Source of the DNA: Cohaesibacter celericrescens
Lineage (GTDB): Bacteria > Pseudomonadota > Alphaproteobacteria > Rhizobiales > Cohaesibacteraceae
Assembly: GCF_002866925.1 (NCBI RefSeq)
Contig: NZ_PKUQ01000008.1
Span: forward strand, 74,592 to 138,591
Length of the DNA stretch: 64,000 bases
Reading direction: 5' to 3'
Position 1 is the stretch's first letter. Each line of letters starts with the position of its first letter. The position numbers were made by a program, and so were the translations under genes. The notes under the pieces are model-generated. The model was given only the letters and a program-made list of their open reading frames with translations. It was not told the origin of the DNA and did not search any database. Below are positions 17,874 through 27,199 of the stretch, one piece after another.

Positions 17874-18533
17874 ATGCGCCGAGTTTGCTTTGTTGGAGCA
17901 TCGACGACCGAAGGCATGGGAGATGAGGCAGGTCTTGGTTGGCCCGGTCGGCTTTGGCAGGCGCATCGTGGCAAAGTGACAGAATTTGTCCCCTATAATC
18001 TTGGCGTACGCGGACAGACCATGCATCAGATCAAGAAGCGCGCGCGAGAAGAGTGTAACGCGCGCCTGCTGCAGTCGATGGGGCCCTTGATTGTGCTTGG
18101 AACCGGTGCCAATGACCTCTCCCGCTTTGCTGATGGCGACTATGACGGCAAGTTGCGCACACCGCGCGGCGGGCTGGCCCGTACCTTTCGGGCTTTGGTC
18201 GGGGAGCTCAAAGAGCTAGCGCCTATTCTTGTCGTTGGCCCCGCCCCCATTGATGAAGCGCAGATGCCCTATCGCTTGACCAAACAAATGCAATTTGATT
18301 TTCGCAATGAAGACATTGATGCCGGATCGGTTCTCTATGCGGATATTTGCCGTGATCTCGACGTACCATTCTTCAATCTTTATGCAGCTCTTGCTGACAG
18401 TCCGGTCTATCGTCGCGCGCTTGCCGAGGGCGATGGTTTGCACCCGACGGGTATCGGCTATCAACGCTGTGTAGAGATCTTGGAAGACTGGATTGCCTGG
18501 AAGAAAGCCATAGGCGAAGGCTGGGTTCGCTAG
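17874..18533 (+). CDS. SGNH/GDSL-type esterase or lipase
   Basis: 219 residues from an ATG with TAGGAGA (17874). SGNH blocks: nucleophile Ser in FVGASTTEGMG, Gly in NLGVRGQT, Asn in GTGANDLS, and Asp/His in DGLHPTGIGY. No signal peptide, so cytoplasmic. Family members hydrolyse esters, thioesters or acyl groups; no substrate can be given. The stop codon is followed directly by a run of ten C. Confidence 0.85.
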   Translation: MRRVCFVGASTTEGMGDEAGLGWPGRLWQAHRGKVTEFVPYNLGVRGQTMHQIKKRAREECNARLLQSMGPLIVLGTGANDLSRFADGDYDGKLRTPRGGLARTFRALVGELKELAPILVVGPAPIDEAQMPYRLTKQMQFDFRNEDIDAGSVLYADICRDLDVPFFNLYAALADSPVYRRALAEGDGLHPTGIGYQRCVEILEDWIAWKKAIGEGWVR

Positions 18534-18543
18534 CCCCCCCCCC
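18534..18543 (+). repeat. C10 homopolymer tract
   Basis: Ten consecutive C directly after the TAG stop of the SGNH hydrolase gene. Slippage here would not change the reading frame as annotated. Confidence 0.9.
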
Positions 18544-18609
18544 TTCTTCACATTGCATTCACCGGCAATCGGGCTTAAGGATGTGCCGAACAAATCCAAG
18601 GAGACTTCC

Positions 18610-18843
18610 ATGCCCAACGTTCCCAGCATTTTCAATATCGGCAGCTATGAAATGATCGTGCTGCAGGTGCTCATGTTGGCGGGGATCATCGGGGCCATTA
18701 CGGCCAAAGCCAGAGGTCGGTCCGGCTTTGTTTGGTTTGTGATCAGCGTTGTCACCTGCGGAGCCGGAATTTTGGTTGTTTTGTTCATGCCAGTTGTCGA
18801 AAAAGCACCCACCAAGGCCTCGGAAAACAAACCGCAGGACTGA
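18610..18843 (+). CDS. Small two-helix membrane protein, unknown function
   Basis: 77 residues from an ATG with AAGGAGA (18610). Two hydrophobic segments (about residues 14-29 and 37-55) separated by a basic turn TAKARGRSG, and a hydrophilic C-terminal tail rich in Lys. I do not recognise a family. The layout resembles small phospholipase D-nuclease-N-like or superinfection-immunity-type membrane proteins, but no key motif is visible. It follows the SGNH gene by 76 bases and converges with the enoyl-CoA hydratase gene. Confidence 0.7.
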   Translation: MPNVPSIFNIGSYEMIVLQVLMLAGIIGAITAKARGRSGFVWFVISVVTCGAGILVVLFMPVVEKAPTKASENKPQD

Positions 18844-18847
18844 CCGG

Positions 18848-19618
18848 TTATTTTCGATTAAGGAAAGCTGCAAAGGCGGCTTGCGCTTCAGCGGAACCAA
18901 GTTGAGTTGCAAAGGCGGCCGCTTCTTCACGAATACGGGATTTAACCTCCTCGACACCAGCTTTGCGCAACAAATCCCGTGCGATTTTCATCGCCCCTAC
19001 AGGCTTTGTCGCTATTGTTTTGGCCGCGGCCAAGGCAGTATCCTCCAATGCATCCGCACTGGTCACGGCATTGACTACGCCTGCTTTTTCAAACGCCATG
19101 GCATCAAAGGCCTGCCCCATACACAGCAACTCAAAGGCTTTCGGATGACCCATTATGCGCGGTCCCAATAGAGAACTGGCGGCCTCGGGCAAGAGAGCTA
19201 GATCGGTGAAGGGGGTTTTAAACAGGCAGCGCTCGGAGGCGACAACATAATCACAATGGAACAGCATCGTTGTGCCCACGCCAATGGCCAAACCGTCAAC
19301 GCCAGCAATCAACGGCTTTTGTGACTGGGCCAAGGTGTTGAGAAAAGCAACAATTGGCTCTCCCAAAGCGCCAGCTGTTGCCATTTTGGCAAATTCCGCA
19401 ATGTCGTTGCCCGCGCTAAAAGCCCCGGGTAGGCCGAGCATCAGGGTCGCACGTGTATCGACGTCGTCGTTTGCTCCGGTCAAGGCCGCGGCAATTGCGT
19501 CATACATGGGAAGAGTGAGGGCATTTTTCTTTTCAGGGCGATCCATGCGGATGGTGCGGACACCGTCTGCGACTGTTACCTTGATTTCCTGACAACCAGT
19601 TTCAATCTGCGTGCTCAT
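18848..19618 (-). CDS. Enoyl-CoA hydratase/isomerase family protein
   Basis: 256 residues. The ATG at 19618 is six bases after GAGTGGA and is preferred over upstream starts at 19624, 19639 and 19675. Crotonase fold: MDRPEKKNALTLPMYDAI, oxyanion-hole segments PGAFSAGNDIAEF and GLAIGVGTTML, and FKTPFTDLALLPEAASS. The position of the first catalytic Glu of hydratases is not clearly filled, while the later Glu (PEAASS) is kept; this pattern is seen in isomerase-like members. It ends 5 bases from the convergent small membrane protein gene. Pathway (fatty acid or aromatic degradation) cannot be told. Confidence 0.85.
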   Translation of the reverse strand: MSTQIETGCQEIKVTVADGVRTIRMDRPEKKNALTLPMYDAIAAALTGANDDVDTRATLMLGLPGAFSAGNDIAEFAKMATAGALGEPIVAFLNTLAQSQKPLIAGVDGLAIGVGTTMLFHCDYVVASERCLFKTPFTDLALLPEAASSLLGPRIMGHPKAFELLCMGQAFDAMAFEKAGVVNAVTSADALEDTALAAAKTIATKPVGAMKIARDLLRKAGVEEVKSRIREEAAAFATQLGSAEAQAAFAAFLNRK

Positions 19619-19770
19619 AGTCATTCCACTCTTCGCCATATCGATAAATACACATCTAACGTATGGGGAATGCAACCGAATGACAATACGACACTTTCGG
19701 TATAGTCATGCAAAGAAGAAACAGAATAGACACTGAGCACCGGGCATCATAGTGATGCCGAAACTGGGGA

Positions 19771-20007
19771 TCAATCAACGTCCAAAGGTTCGGTACCGAC
19801 AGGCTGGCCTTCTGCAGAAAGGCGGATTTTTTCGACCTTTTCTTCTGCCTTTTTCAACAAAGCATCGCAGTGCCGCTTCAGTGCTTCTCCGCGCTCATAG
19901 GCTTCGATGGATTTTTCCAACTCAACATCGCCTCTTTCAAGACGCTGAACGATCTGCTCCAGCTCGGCCAAAGCCGCTTCGAATGTGAGTTTGGACAGGT
20001 CTGTCAT
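19771..20007 (-). CDS. xseB: Exodeoxyribonuclease VII small subunit
   Basis: 78 residues, the normal length. Start at 20007 chosen for the family N-terminus ([23 protein letters not shown]) and an upstream AAGGAA; the frame opens 14 codons earlier. The stretch [21 protein letters not shown] is diagnostic. With XseA it degrades single-stranded DNA in the cytoplasm. In many alphaproteobacteria xseB sits between a histone-deacetylase-like gene and dxs; here the deacetylase gene is close (with a lipoprotein gene between) but dxs is 41 kb away. Confidence 0.92.
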   Translation of the reverse strand: MTDLSKLTFEAALAELEQIVQRLERGDVELEKSIEAYERGEALKRHCDALLKKAEEKVEKIRLSAEGQPVGTEPLDVD

Positions 20008-20173
20008 GGCGAAGAACGTTCCTTTGGCGCAGAAAAGATGTCGAATCAAGCGGCGTCAGTGAGGTGCCGCTTCTTCTTCATACATGGAAACAACGATCTG
20101 CAAAAGCCTTCCCGCATTGGAAGACTATATCCTTGGGATCGTTAAACCTGCATTTAACAGAAAAGTTTGGCGC

Positions 20174-20509
20174 CTATTTAGAGCAGTTCTTTTTGATCAT
20201 CGTGGTGCGCACGGCATCCTGTTGACCCTTAAGATTTGCGATTTGCGGCGCGACATTGCCCCCCGAAAGGCTAGACACAGGCAAACCGATAAGAATGACT
20301 CCAGCGATATCATTTTTGCGCGCTTGGTTTTGCTGACCGGCGGCTTGCATATAGGCCTGATTGAGACGTTTATGCTCTTCACCGAGCTGTTTGCAGCTAA
20401 AGCTGTCATAAATCGTCGGCGTTACATAGGCCGGTGCGATGGCATCTGGCTTCTGGGCACATGCTGCGACCGTCAATGCGGCCGCAACGGCAAGTAATAT
20501 ATTTTTCAT
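20174..20509 (-). CDS. Small lipoprotein, unknown function
   Basis: 111 residues from the ATG at 20509, giving a signal peptide and lipobox (MKNILLAVAAALTVAAC, Cys17). The rest is a helical segment with SCKQLGEEHKRLNQAYM, a hydrophobic glycine-rich stretch AGVILIGLPVSSLSGGN and LKGQQDAV, with a Cys near the C-terminus that may pair with the internal Cys. Proteins with this GLPV-S-L-S-GGN stretch are common small lipoproteins in proteobacteria as far as I recall; function unknown. No strong ribosome-binding site is seen. Confidence 0.75.
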   Translation of the reverse strand: MKNILLAVAAALTVAACAQKPDAIAPAYVTPTIYDSFSCKQLGEEHKRLNQAYMQAAGQQNQARKNDIAGVILIGLPVSSLSGGNVAPQIANLKGQQDAVRTTMIKKNCSK

Positions 20510-20830
20510 GATACAACCATAAAGTACAGAATAATAATTCACAATTGACAGTTTTCAACGAAAGAGCTTCAAACCACGATCGCGCATTCATTGGGTTAAA
20601 TGAGGGGCAGCCCGCCGTGCCTCCCTGCCCAACCGAAGGCTGATAAGATCGGGATTAGAAAACAAGGGAGAAATGTGTGTCGTGCGTGTCTGAACGCTTC
20701 AAGACAGAAAGTTGCGCATTGGCACCTCGATGGACGTCAATGGGACAGCAGGCATAAGTGGCCAATAGAGAGAACTATTTATCGACCGACGACTAACGCT
20801 CAAAACCCAACAGTTAGACGGCCGGTGGCC
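20510..20830. other. Intergenic region between lipoprotein and deacetylase-fold genes
   Basis: 321 bases. The open frame at 20600-20869 on the plus strand has no ribosome-binding site, overlaps the deacetylase gene and looks random. No repeats or hairpins stand out. Confidence 0.6.
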
Positions 20831-21766
20831 CTATCCGTGCATCAAACGATCCACATGCACCGCGACTGAACGGGCCAGCGCGGTAAGATCATAGCCACCT
20901 TCCAGCAACGATACGACACGGTTTTCACAGCATTTGTCGGCCACATCCATCAACTTGCCGGTCATCCATGAGAAATCGGCCTCGGTGCAGGTCAGGTCCC
21001 CCAGCGGGTCGCGGATATGGGCGTCAAAACCAGCGGAGATGATCACCAGATCGGGGTTGAAATTATACAGGGACGGCAAAATGCGGGAGTTGAACGCATC
21101 ACGGATGTGGTCTGAGCCATCCCCCTCCCCCAGTGGCGCATTGACGATGTTTCCCTCATCATCCTTGCCCGTATCATTCCATTCGCCAGTACCGGGATAA
21201 AGCGGCATCTGGTGCGTCGAGCAATACATCAACGAGGGATCAGCCCAGAAAATGTCCTGCGTGCCATTGCCGTGATGCAAATCGAAATCAATCACAGCGA
21301 CGCGTTCAGCGTCATATTTTGCCTGCGCATAACGGGCGGCAACCGCAGCATTGTTGAAAAAACAAAAGCCCATGGCACGGTCTTTTTCTGCGTGGTGACC
21401 GGGTGGGCGAATGCCGCAAAAGGCATTGTTGACCAAGCCCTGCATCACTTCATCTACCGCTTGCGTGGAGGCACCAATCGCATACATCGCGGCGTCAAAT
21501 GTGCCCGGTGACATCGCCGTGTCACCATCAATGGACACCAAACCTTCTGCAGGCGAGAGGGTTTCGAGCATATCCACGAGGGCATGGGGGTGACATCGCA
21601 GAATATCTTCCCGTCGTCCCATCTGTGCTTCTTCACGTGGCATGAAATGAAATTTTTCATTTTCCAACGCCATATTGACAGCACGCATGCGATCGGGCCG
21701 CTCTGGGTGCCCCTCGGGTGTCAGATGCTTCACAAAGGATGGGTGGGTGATATAGACAGTCGACAC
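20831..21766 (-). CDS. Histone deacetylase-family protein (acetoin utilisation / polyamine deacetylase fold)
   Basis: 311 residues from a GTG at 21766 that follows GAGGAG by about 10 bases; the frame extends 19 codons further without support. Catalytic landmarks: RPPGHHAEKDRAMGFCFFNN (tandem His), IDFDLHHGNGTQ (zinc Asp/His), SAGFDAH (zinc Asp) and LEGGYD (Tyr). Bacterial members deacetylate acetylpolyamines or protein lysines. The start STVYITHPSFVKHLTPEGHPERPDRM matches class II-like bacterial proteins found near xseB in alphaproteobacteria. Cytoplasmic. Confidence 0.88.
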   Translation of the reverse strand: MSTVYITHPSFVKHLTPEGHPERPDRMRAVNMALENEKFHFMPREEAQMGRREDILRCHPHALVDMLETLSPAEGLVSIDGDTAMSPGTFDAAMYAIGASTQAVDEVMQGLVNNAFCGIRPPGHHAEKDRAMGFCFFNNAAVAARYAQAKYDAERVAVIDFDLHHGNGTQDIFWADPSLMYCSTHQMPLYPGTGEWNDTGKDDEGNIVNAPLGEGDGSDHIRDAFNSRILPSLYNFNPDLVIISAGFDAHIRDPLGDLTCTEADFSWMTGKLMDVADKCCENRVVSLLEGGYDLTALARSVAVHVDRLMHG

Positions 21767-22101
21767 AGGCAGGACACTCCTCGCAGGGCCATTTCTGCAA
21801 CAAATGTTATCAGAATCACCCAATTATCCGTAGTTGTCAGGATACTCTATCCAACGATTTGGTGGCGTATGAAGTCAATGCAACAATCGGGCAATAAAGC
21901 TGCGCTGTTGGACGGCTTTTGCCATTGGTGCTTTTCACACCCGTTCGCAACCTCAAATTACACACCCAGCTTACCAGCATTTTCAGCATTAACCATTCAA
22001 GACGAATTATTATCTTTAGAATTGATTAACCATAAGCTCTTGCATAGGCTAGCCCTATTGATGCGCCTATTTGCGCACCAAACGTGTGTTGGAGTTGCTG
22101 G
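21767..22101. other. Divergent promoter region
   Basis: 335 bases between the deacetylase-fold gene (minus) and the first DUF805 gene (plus). A TTGATT at 22022 with TAGGCT 17 bases on is a weak candidate promoter for the DUF805 gene. Nothing else stands out. Confidence 0.4.
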
Positions 22102-22590
22102 ATGTTTTCTTTGTACGGCAAGATTTTTTCGATCCTCAGGGCCTCGTTTGCCTTTTCGGGGCGTACAGCACGCAAGGAATTTTGGTTCTTCTTTGTCTTT
22201 TATGCACTCATGTATTTTGCAGCACTGGGGGCTGATGTCACCTATTTCAGGCAGGCGGAGCCAACGGGCTTTTTGCTGATATTGCAGGGCTTGTTCGGTG
22301 GACGAGAGCCATTTGTCTGGATCCACTTTTTATTGCTGACACCGGCAATGGCATCGATCACGGTGCGCCGCTTGCATGATAGAGGGCATACGGGTTGGTG
22401 GGGTTTGGTTTATTTGATACCGCTGCTGGGCCTTGTGCCACTTGTTGCTATGTTGGGTCGGGCCAGCCAGCCTGGCTTTAATCGCTTTGGTGCCAATCCG
22501 TTCGCCTTGGCCAACGTTGCCAAAAACGATGCCGTGAGCTCAGAACCAGCACCTGCTGAGGCGCCGTCCCAAATGGCCCCGGCAGAGTAA
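22102..22590 (+). CDS. DUF805 inner-membrane protein (copy 1)
   Basis: 162 residues from an ATG seven bases after GGAG. DUF805 hallmarks: FAFSGRTARKEFWFF near the N-terminus, then three to four membrane segments and VRRLHDRGHTGWW before the last pair of helices, then a Pro/Ala-rich tail from about residue 145. Function of the family is unknown. A second DUF805 gene follows 134 bases later on the same strand. Confidence 0.85.
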   Translation: MFSLYGKIFSILRASFAFSGRTARKEFWFFFVFYALMYFAALGADVTYFRQAEPTGFLLILQGLFGGREPFVWIHFLLLTPAMASITVRRLHDRGHTGWWGLVYLIPLLGLVPLVAMLGRASQPGFNRFGANPFALANVAKNDAVSSEPAPAEAPSQMAPAE

Positions 22591-22724
22591 GCTCTCTTTC
22601 CTGCATTGCGCTTCCGGACAGTCTGGATATCATCTGACTATAACTCTTTGCCCGCCTCGCACCCTAAACGCAAAACGGGCACGATTTTAATAGTAGATGA
22701 TTTGATTGTTTGAGAGGGGTCCCT

Positions 22725-23285
22725 ATGAATATGGCTGCAGCGGTTCGCGCCGTGTTTAACAAATATGCCACCTTTTCTGGTCGTGCTCGCAGGGCTGAAT
22801 ATTGGTGGTGGACGCTGGCACTGATCCTGACAAGCATCGCTGTTGGCATCGTGGACGTCACACTCTTTCCAGAAGGAATGGTCCCATCATCAGATCTTCA
22901 ATCCGAAGGTGGGGATTACGAAGGGCCACTGTCGACCATTCTTTATCTTGCGACCCTCTTGCCCAGTCTGGCGGTGGGCGTGCGTCGTTTGCATGATGTG
23001 GGAAAGAGTGGCTGGTGGATGTTTATCGTGCTCGTCCCGTTGTTTGGGATGCTCTATTTGATCTATTTAAACATCCGCAAAGGCGATGAAGGCTCAAACC
23101 TTTACGGTCCGGACCCCTTGAATGCATTCGCGGTTTCCTCATCAATTGCTCATTCACCGCAGAATGAGGCACCCGAGGCCACAAGCCCATCGAAAGCGGT
23201 CCAACCCAAACGCGCCTCGTGGCGGGCTCCGTCCATGGGGAAAGATGATTTCAAATCCACACAGGACCGTTTCAAGGATAAATAG
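22725..23285 (+). CDS. DUF805 inner-membrane protein (copy 2)
   Basis: 186 residues from an ATG after GAGAGGGG. It has the same landmarks as its upstream neighbour: FSGRARRAEYWWW, four membrane segments, VRRLHDVGKSGWW, and NLYGPDP after the last helix, followed by a hydrophilic basic tail of about 50 residues. The two copies are clearly diverged, so the duplication is old. A hairpin terminator follows 20 bases later. Confidence 0.87.
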   Translation: MNMAAAVRAVFNKYATFSGRARRAEYWWWTLALILTSIAVGIVDVTLFPEGMVPSSDLQSEGGDYEGPLSTILYLATLLPSLAVGVRRLHDVGKSGWWMFIVLVPLFGMLYLIYLNIRKGDEGSNLYGPDPLNAFAVSSSIAHSPQNEAPEATSPSKAVQPKRASWRAPSMGKDDFKSTQDRFKDK

Positions 23286-23304
23286 GACATCCCATAAAAC
23301 GCAA

Positions 23305-23330
23305 AAAGCCCCGCACTTGGACGGGGCTTT
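23305..23330. terminator. Bidirectional terminator between DUF805 copy 2 and nadC
   Basis: Perfect 9-base stem AAAGCCCCG / CGGGGCTTT with an 8-base loop. It serves the plus-strand DUF805 gene and, via its A-run, the minus-strand nad operon. Confidence 0.88.
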
Positions 23331-23350
23331 GGAATTTGTATCTTGCGCTG

Positions 23351-24244
23351 TTAGCTGACAGAAATATCGAGCCCGAGATCGAAGTTGGGAGCAGAATGGG
23401 TGATGTAGCCTGCGGAGATATAGTCCACGCCCGTCTGCGCCACGGCTCTGATGGTGTCTGGATTCACACCGCCCGAGGCTTCGGAAATAATACCCGTGCC
23501 TTCCATAATCGCCAAAGCTTCGCGCAGTTTATCCGGCCCCATATTGTCCAGCATAATCACATCAGGTTTGGCGGCGATGGCTTCTCTGAGCTGCTCGATG
23601 GTGTCCACTTCCACTTCAACCTTGACCAAATGGCCGACATATTCGCGCGAGCGACGGATTGCCTCGGTGACCGAACCAGCCACAGCGATGTGGTTGTCCT
23701 TGATCAGAATGGCATCATCCAGACCAAAACGATGGTTAGATCCTCCACCACATTTGACCGCATATTTTTCAAAGGCACGCAGCCCCGGTGTGGTCTTGCG
23801 GGTGCAGGTCACCTTGGCTTTGGTGCCTTCAGTCAATTGCACAAATTCATGGGTTGCCGTGGCAATACCAGACATGCGCCCCATGAAGTTGAGCGCGATA
23901 CGCTCAGCCGATAAAACGAGTCGAGCCGGGCCAAAGATGCGCGCAACGACATCGCCTTTGCCCACTTCAGTGCCATCTTCCATCTGGGGGGAAAAGGTAA
24001 CGATCTCCCCGTGCCATTTTCCAATCTGACGAAACGCACTGTCAGCGAGAGGAATACCAGAAATGACCCCTGCGTCACGGGCAGCAATTACTGCCTTGGC
24101 GTGCGCGGTATCGGGGATCGTTGCAAGCGTGGTGATGTCACCAGCCAGCCCCAGATCCTCCTTGAGGGCCGAAAGCACAGCCTCGTCGATGATGGGTTGC
24201 GGCAGATAGAGTTTATCTGCGGAAAAGCTGGTCGCTTCGCTCAT
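23351..24244 (-). CDS. nadC: Quinolinate phosphoribosyltransferase (decarboxylating)
   Basis: 297 residues. Converts quinolinate plus PRPP to nicotinate mononucleotide in de novo NAD synthesis. Family motifs: EDLGLAGDITT, LNFMGRMSGIATAT, CTRKTTPGLRAFEKYAVKCGGGSNHRFGL is the active-site stretch (residues about 147-175), LIKDNHI, VEVEVDT, MLDNM and EASGGV. Last gene of the nadA-nadB-nadC operon; 76 bases separate it from nadB. Preceded by AAGGA. Confidence 0.95.
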   Translation of the reverse strand: MSEATSFSADKLYLPQPIIDEAVLSALKEDLGLAGDITTLATIPDTAHAKAVIAARDAGVISGIPLADSAFRQIGKWHGEIVTFSPQMEDGTEVGKGDVVARIFGPARLVLSAERIALNFMGRMSGIATATHEFVQLTEGTKAKVTCTRKTTPGLRAFEKYAVKCGGGSNHRFGLDDAILIKDNHIAVAGSVTEAIRRSREYVGHLVKVEVEVDTIEQLREAIAAKPDVIMLDNMGPDKLREALAIMEGTGIISEASGGVNPDTIRAVAQTGVDYISAGYITHSAPNFDLGLDISVS

Positions 24245-24320
24245 GGGCGAGATATCCTTTTGGTCGACATTGCTTGGTAGGAATAGGGTCTAAATTGTGT
24301 TTCGCCAACTGGCCATAAGA

Positions 24321-25958
24321 TCAGTTTTCGTCGGTAGCATCGCTCTTCGAATTCAAAACCCTTGCCATAATGGCTTGTGCCTCGGCCAGCGTAATGAAGG
24401 TGCGGCGATGCCATTCCTCAGAAGAGTTAGGATAATCGGTACGATAGTGACCACCCCGACTTTCGGTGCGTTGCAAGGCTGCCGCCGTAATCATTTTGCA
24501 AGCGACAAGCTGATTTCTAAAGCTTTCGCTGACGCACTTCTTCTCGAGTTGATCAATCGTGCGGAGCGCTGCCTCCATACCTTTTTGTGTGCGCTCAACG
24601 CCCACATGGCGGCTCATTGTCTTGCGCAATTTGGCAATATCTTCTTCCGGCTGCGATGCCCCCGGCAACTGGGCTTCATCTTGCAAAGGCTGCCAATCAT
24701 GTACTTTGGGCGCATGGAACTGGCGATTGATGTCATCGGCCACGAGAGAAGCAAAAACAACCGCTTCCAGCAGCGAATTGGAAGCAAGACGGTTGGCTCC
24801 GTGCGCGCCTGTTGATGTCACCTCCCCTGCGGCCCACAAGCCATCCAGCGACGTGCGGCCATGGGCATCGGTCAGCACACCGCCCATGTGATAATGGGCA
24901 GCGGGGGCAATCGGCAACGGCTGGGTGACTGGATCTATTCCGGCATCCTGCGCATAGCCATAAACTGTCGGGAATTCTTCGGCGAAGGTTGCTCCAATTG
25001 CTTCACGGCAATCAAGGAAGGCACCCTTGCCTTCTTCGACCTGACGGTGAATCGCTCGTGCAACGATGTCGCGCGGGGCCAACTCTGCGTCTTTATGCTC
25101 ATCAAGCATAAACCGCTCGCCCGCATCGTTGATCAAATGGGCGCCGTGGCCGCGCAAGGCCTCTGTCGCCAGAGGCGCTGGATCTTTGCCCACGTCCAGA
25201 GCGGTGGGGTGAAATTGTACAAATTCCGGGTCGGCAATCACGGCACCGGCGCGAGCGGCCATGGCCATGCCATCGCCATTGGCTTCGGGAGGATTGGTCG
25301 TGACACGAAACAGATGCCCTGCTCCGCCAGAGGCCAACACAACGGCGCGAGCCGGAAACAAGACTGTACTGATGCTCTGGCCTTCACGATTGTCGCCTGT
25401 GCGCTTGCGCGCAATCACACCAGCGACTTTGTTCCCATTCATATGCAATGATTCGGCCTGATAGCCTGCAACCAGGCGAATGGATGGCATTTCAAGCACG
25501 CGGCTAATCAACGCTTCCATAATTGCGTAACCGGCTTTATCGCCCGACACACGCACGATGCGGTTGGCGGAATGGGCTGCCTCACGAGACAATTCAAGCT
25601 TGCCTTCCAGATCCTTGTCGAAGGGAACCCCCACTTCCAGCAAATCCAGAATGCGCTCGGCGGCGTGAGACGTCATCAGTTTGGCGATGTTTTCATCCAC
25701 GATGCCTGCGCCAGCCTCAATGGTGTCAGCCAGATGAGACGCGACACTGTCTCCTTCAGAGACAGCTGCGGCAATGCCCCCTTGTGCCCAGACGGAAGAG
25801 GAGCCCTCTCCGATGGGCGCCGCACATATCAAGGTGACGGGTCTGGGAGACAATTTGTAGGCACAAAAAAGACCTGCAAGCCCGCCGCCGACGATGATCA
25901 CGTCATCATGGTGTTGCCAGCTAGGTGCGAGGGTGTCATCGGAGGCTGAAAAGATCAT
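24321..25958 (-). CDS. nadB: L-aspartate oxidase
   Basis: 545 residues from the ATG at 25958 (AGGGA upstream); a GTG at 26012 is the alternative. FAD-dependent oxidase that makes iminoaspartate for NAD synthesis. FAD-binding [55 protein letters not shown] and [16 protein letters not shown] are all present. The C-terminal helical domain ends in [11 protein letters not shown]. It works with NadA, encoded just upstream, and a structured spacer separates the two. Confidence 0.95.
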   Translation of the reverse strand: MIFSASDDTLAPSWQHHDDVIIVGGGLAGLFCAYKLSPRPVTLICAAPIGEGSSSVWAQGGIAAAVSEGDSVASHLADTIEAGAGIVDENIAKLMTSHAAERILDLLEVGVPFDKDLEGKLELSREAAHSANRIVRVSGDKAGYAIMEALISRVLEMPSIRLVAGYQAESLHMNGNKVAGVIARKRTGDNREGQSISTVLFPARAVVLASGGAGHLFRVTTNPPEANGDGMAMAARAGAVIADPEFVQFHPTALDVGKDPAPLATEALRGHGAHLINDAGERFMLDEHKDAELAPRDIVARAIHRQVEEGKGAFLDCREAIGATFAEEFPTVYGYAQDAGIDPVTQPLPIAPAAHYHMGGVLTDAHGRTSLDGLWAAGEVTSTGAHGANRLASNSLLEAVVFASLVADDINRQFHAPKVHDWQPLQDEAQLPGASQPEEDIAKLRKTMSRHVGVERTQKGMEAALRTIDQLEKKCVSESFRNQLVACKMITAAALQRTESRGGHYRTDYPNSSEEWHRRTFITLAEAQAIMARVLNSKSDATDEN

Positions 25959-26035
25959 AGCGGGAGTAGTCCCTGAATATTGAGCCGAGAAGCAGCGCTG
26001 TGACAAAATCACAGGATGCCTGCGAGGGCAAATGA

Positions 26036-26106
26036 AAAGGCCCGATTATCCATCACCTAAGTATTTGACCCTATTCAGGCTCTCTGAGGTGGAGTAACGG
26101 GCCTTT
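26036..26106 (-). ncRNA. Structured spacer between nadA and nadB
   Basis: On the minus strand a perfect 9-base outer stem (AAAGGCCCG / CGGGCCTTT) closes a 53-base interior. An inner CACCT / AGGTG stem can form. The 3' side runs into TTTTCATTT. It could be an internal terminator, an mRNA processing site, or a regulatory RNA; I do not recognise it as a known riboswitch class. Confidence 0.5.
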
Positions 26107-26119
26107 ACGGTCTTTGGTA

Positions 26120-27199
26120 TCACGACTTGAGGTTGATCATCCGTTCCACGGCTTGACGCGCCTTATCGGCAACCATTGGATCCACCGTCACTTCTTCCTG
26201 CATATAGAGAAGACTGTCGAGAATTTTGGGTAGAGTGATTTTTTTCATGTGAGGGCACAAGTTACAAGGCCGCACAAAACTGACGTCCGGCGTTTCGCTG
26301 GCTACATTGTCAGCCATGGAACATTCGGTAATCATCATCACTTTTTCGGGGCGGTTGGTTTTGACCCAATCGATCATGCCTTTGGTCGAGCCAGAGAAGT
26401 CCGCTTCATCCACCACTTCAGGAGGGCATTCGGGATGTGCGATGATCTGTACGTCTGGCATGGAACGACGATACCCGCGCAGCTCTTCAGCGGTGAAGCG
26501 TTCATGCACTTCGCACGCCCCGGCATAGGTGAGCACTTCCACATCGGTCTGACGGTTTACGTTTTTGGCCAGGTATTGATCGGGGATCAAGAAGACGCGA
26601 TCTGTTCCCATGCTCTCCACCACCTGAACGGCATTGGAAGAGGTGCAACAAATATCGCATTCGGCCTTTACGTCAGCACTTGTGTTCACATAGGTGATGA
26701 TCGGAACACCGGGATTTTTTTCGCGCAGGGCACGGACGTCCGCTGCCGTGATCGAGGAGGCTAGCGAACACCCTGCGGTCGAATCAGGAATCAGAACGGT
26801 TTTTTCCGGACAGAGAATTTTGGAGGTCTCAGCCATGAAGTGCACACCGCACTGAATGATCAGATTTGATTCTGACTGGGCCGCTTCAATGGCGAGCTGC
26901 AAGCTGTCGCCTTTAAAATCAGCCACACCATGGAAAATTTCCGGTGTCTGATAATTATGCGCAAGAATTACAGCTCCGCGCTCTTTTTTCAGCCGGTTGA
27001 TGGCTGAAATGTAAGGTGCATGAAAAGGCCATTCAATCGGCGGAATGACGTTTTTGACCATTTCATAGATTGGCGCAGTCTCGGCAGCCACTTCATCGGT
27101 ATATTCCAACGATGGCATTGGCAGAATACCTCTGTCGAGCGCAGCTTTGCTGGGCTCACGGGTCGCAAAATCAGTTACAGCTTGTGCAGGCATCATCAT
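26120..27199 (-). CDS. nadA: Quinolinate synthase (4Fe-4S)
   Basis: 359 residues. Condenses iminoaspartate with dihydroxyacetone phosphate to quinolinate. The three cluster cysteines are in [10 protein letters not shown], the [11 protein letters not shown] segment and [21 protein letters not shown] and HPECPPEV are further signatures. First gene of the nad operon. ATG is the first of three consecutive Met codons, about 10 bases after AGGTGG; any of the three could be used. Confidence 0.95.
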   Translation of the reverse strand: MMMPAQAVTDFATREPSKAALDRGILPMPSLEYTDEVAAETAPIYEMVKNVIPPIEWPFHAPYISAINRLKKERGAVILAHNYQTPEIFHGVADFKGDSLQLAIEAAQSESNLIIQCGVHFMAETSKILCPEKTVLIPDSTAGCSLASSITAADVRALREKNPGVPIITYVNTSADVKAECDICCTSSNAVQVVESMGTDRVFLIPDQYLAKNVNRQTDVEVLTYAGACEVHERFTAEELRGYRRSMPDVQIIAHPECPPEVVDEADFSGSTKGMIDWVKTNRPEKVMMITECSMADNVASETPDVSFVRPCNLCPHMKKITLPKILDSLLYMQEEVTVDPMVADKARQAVERMINLKS

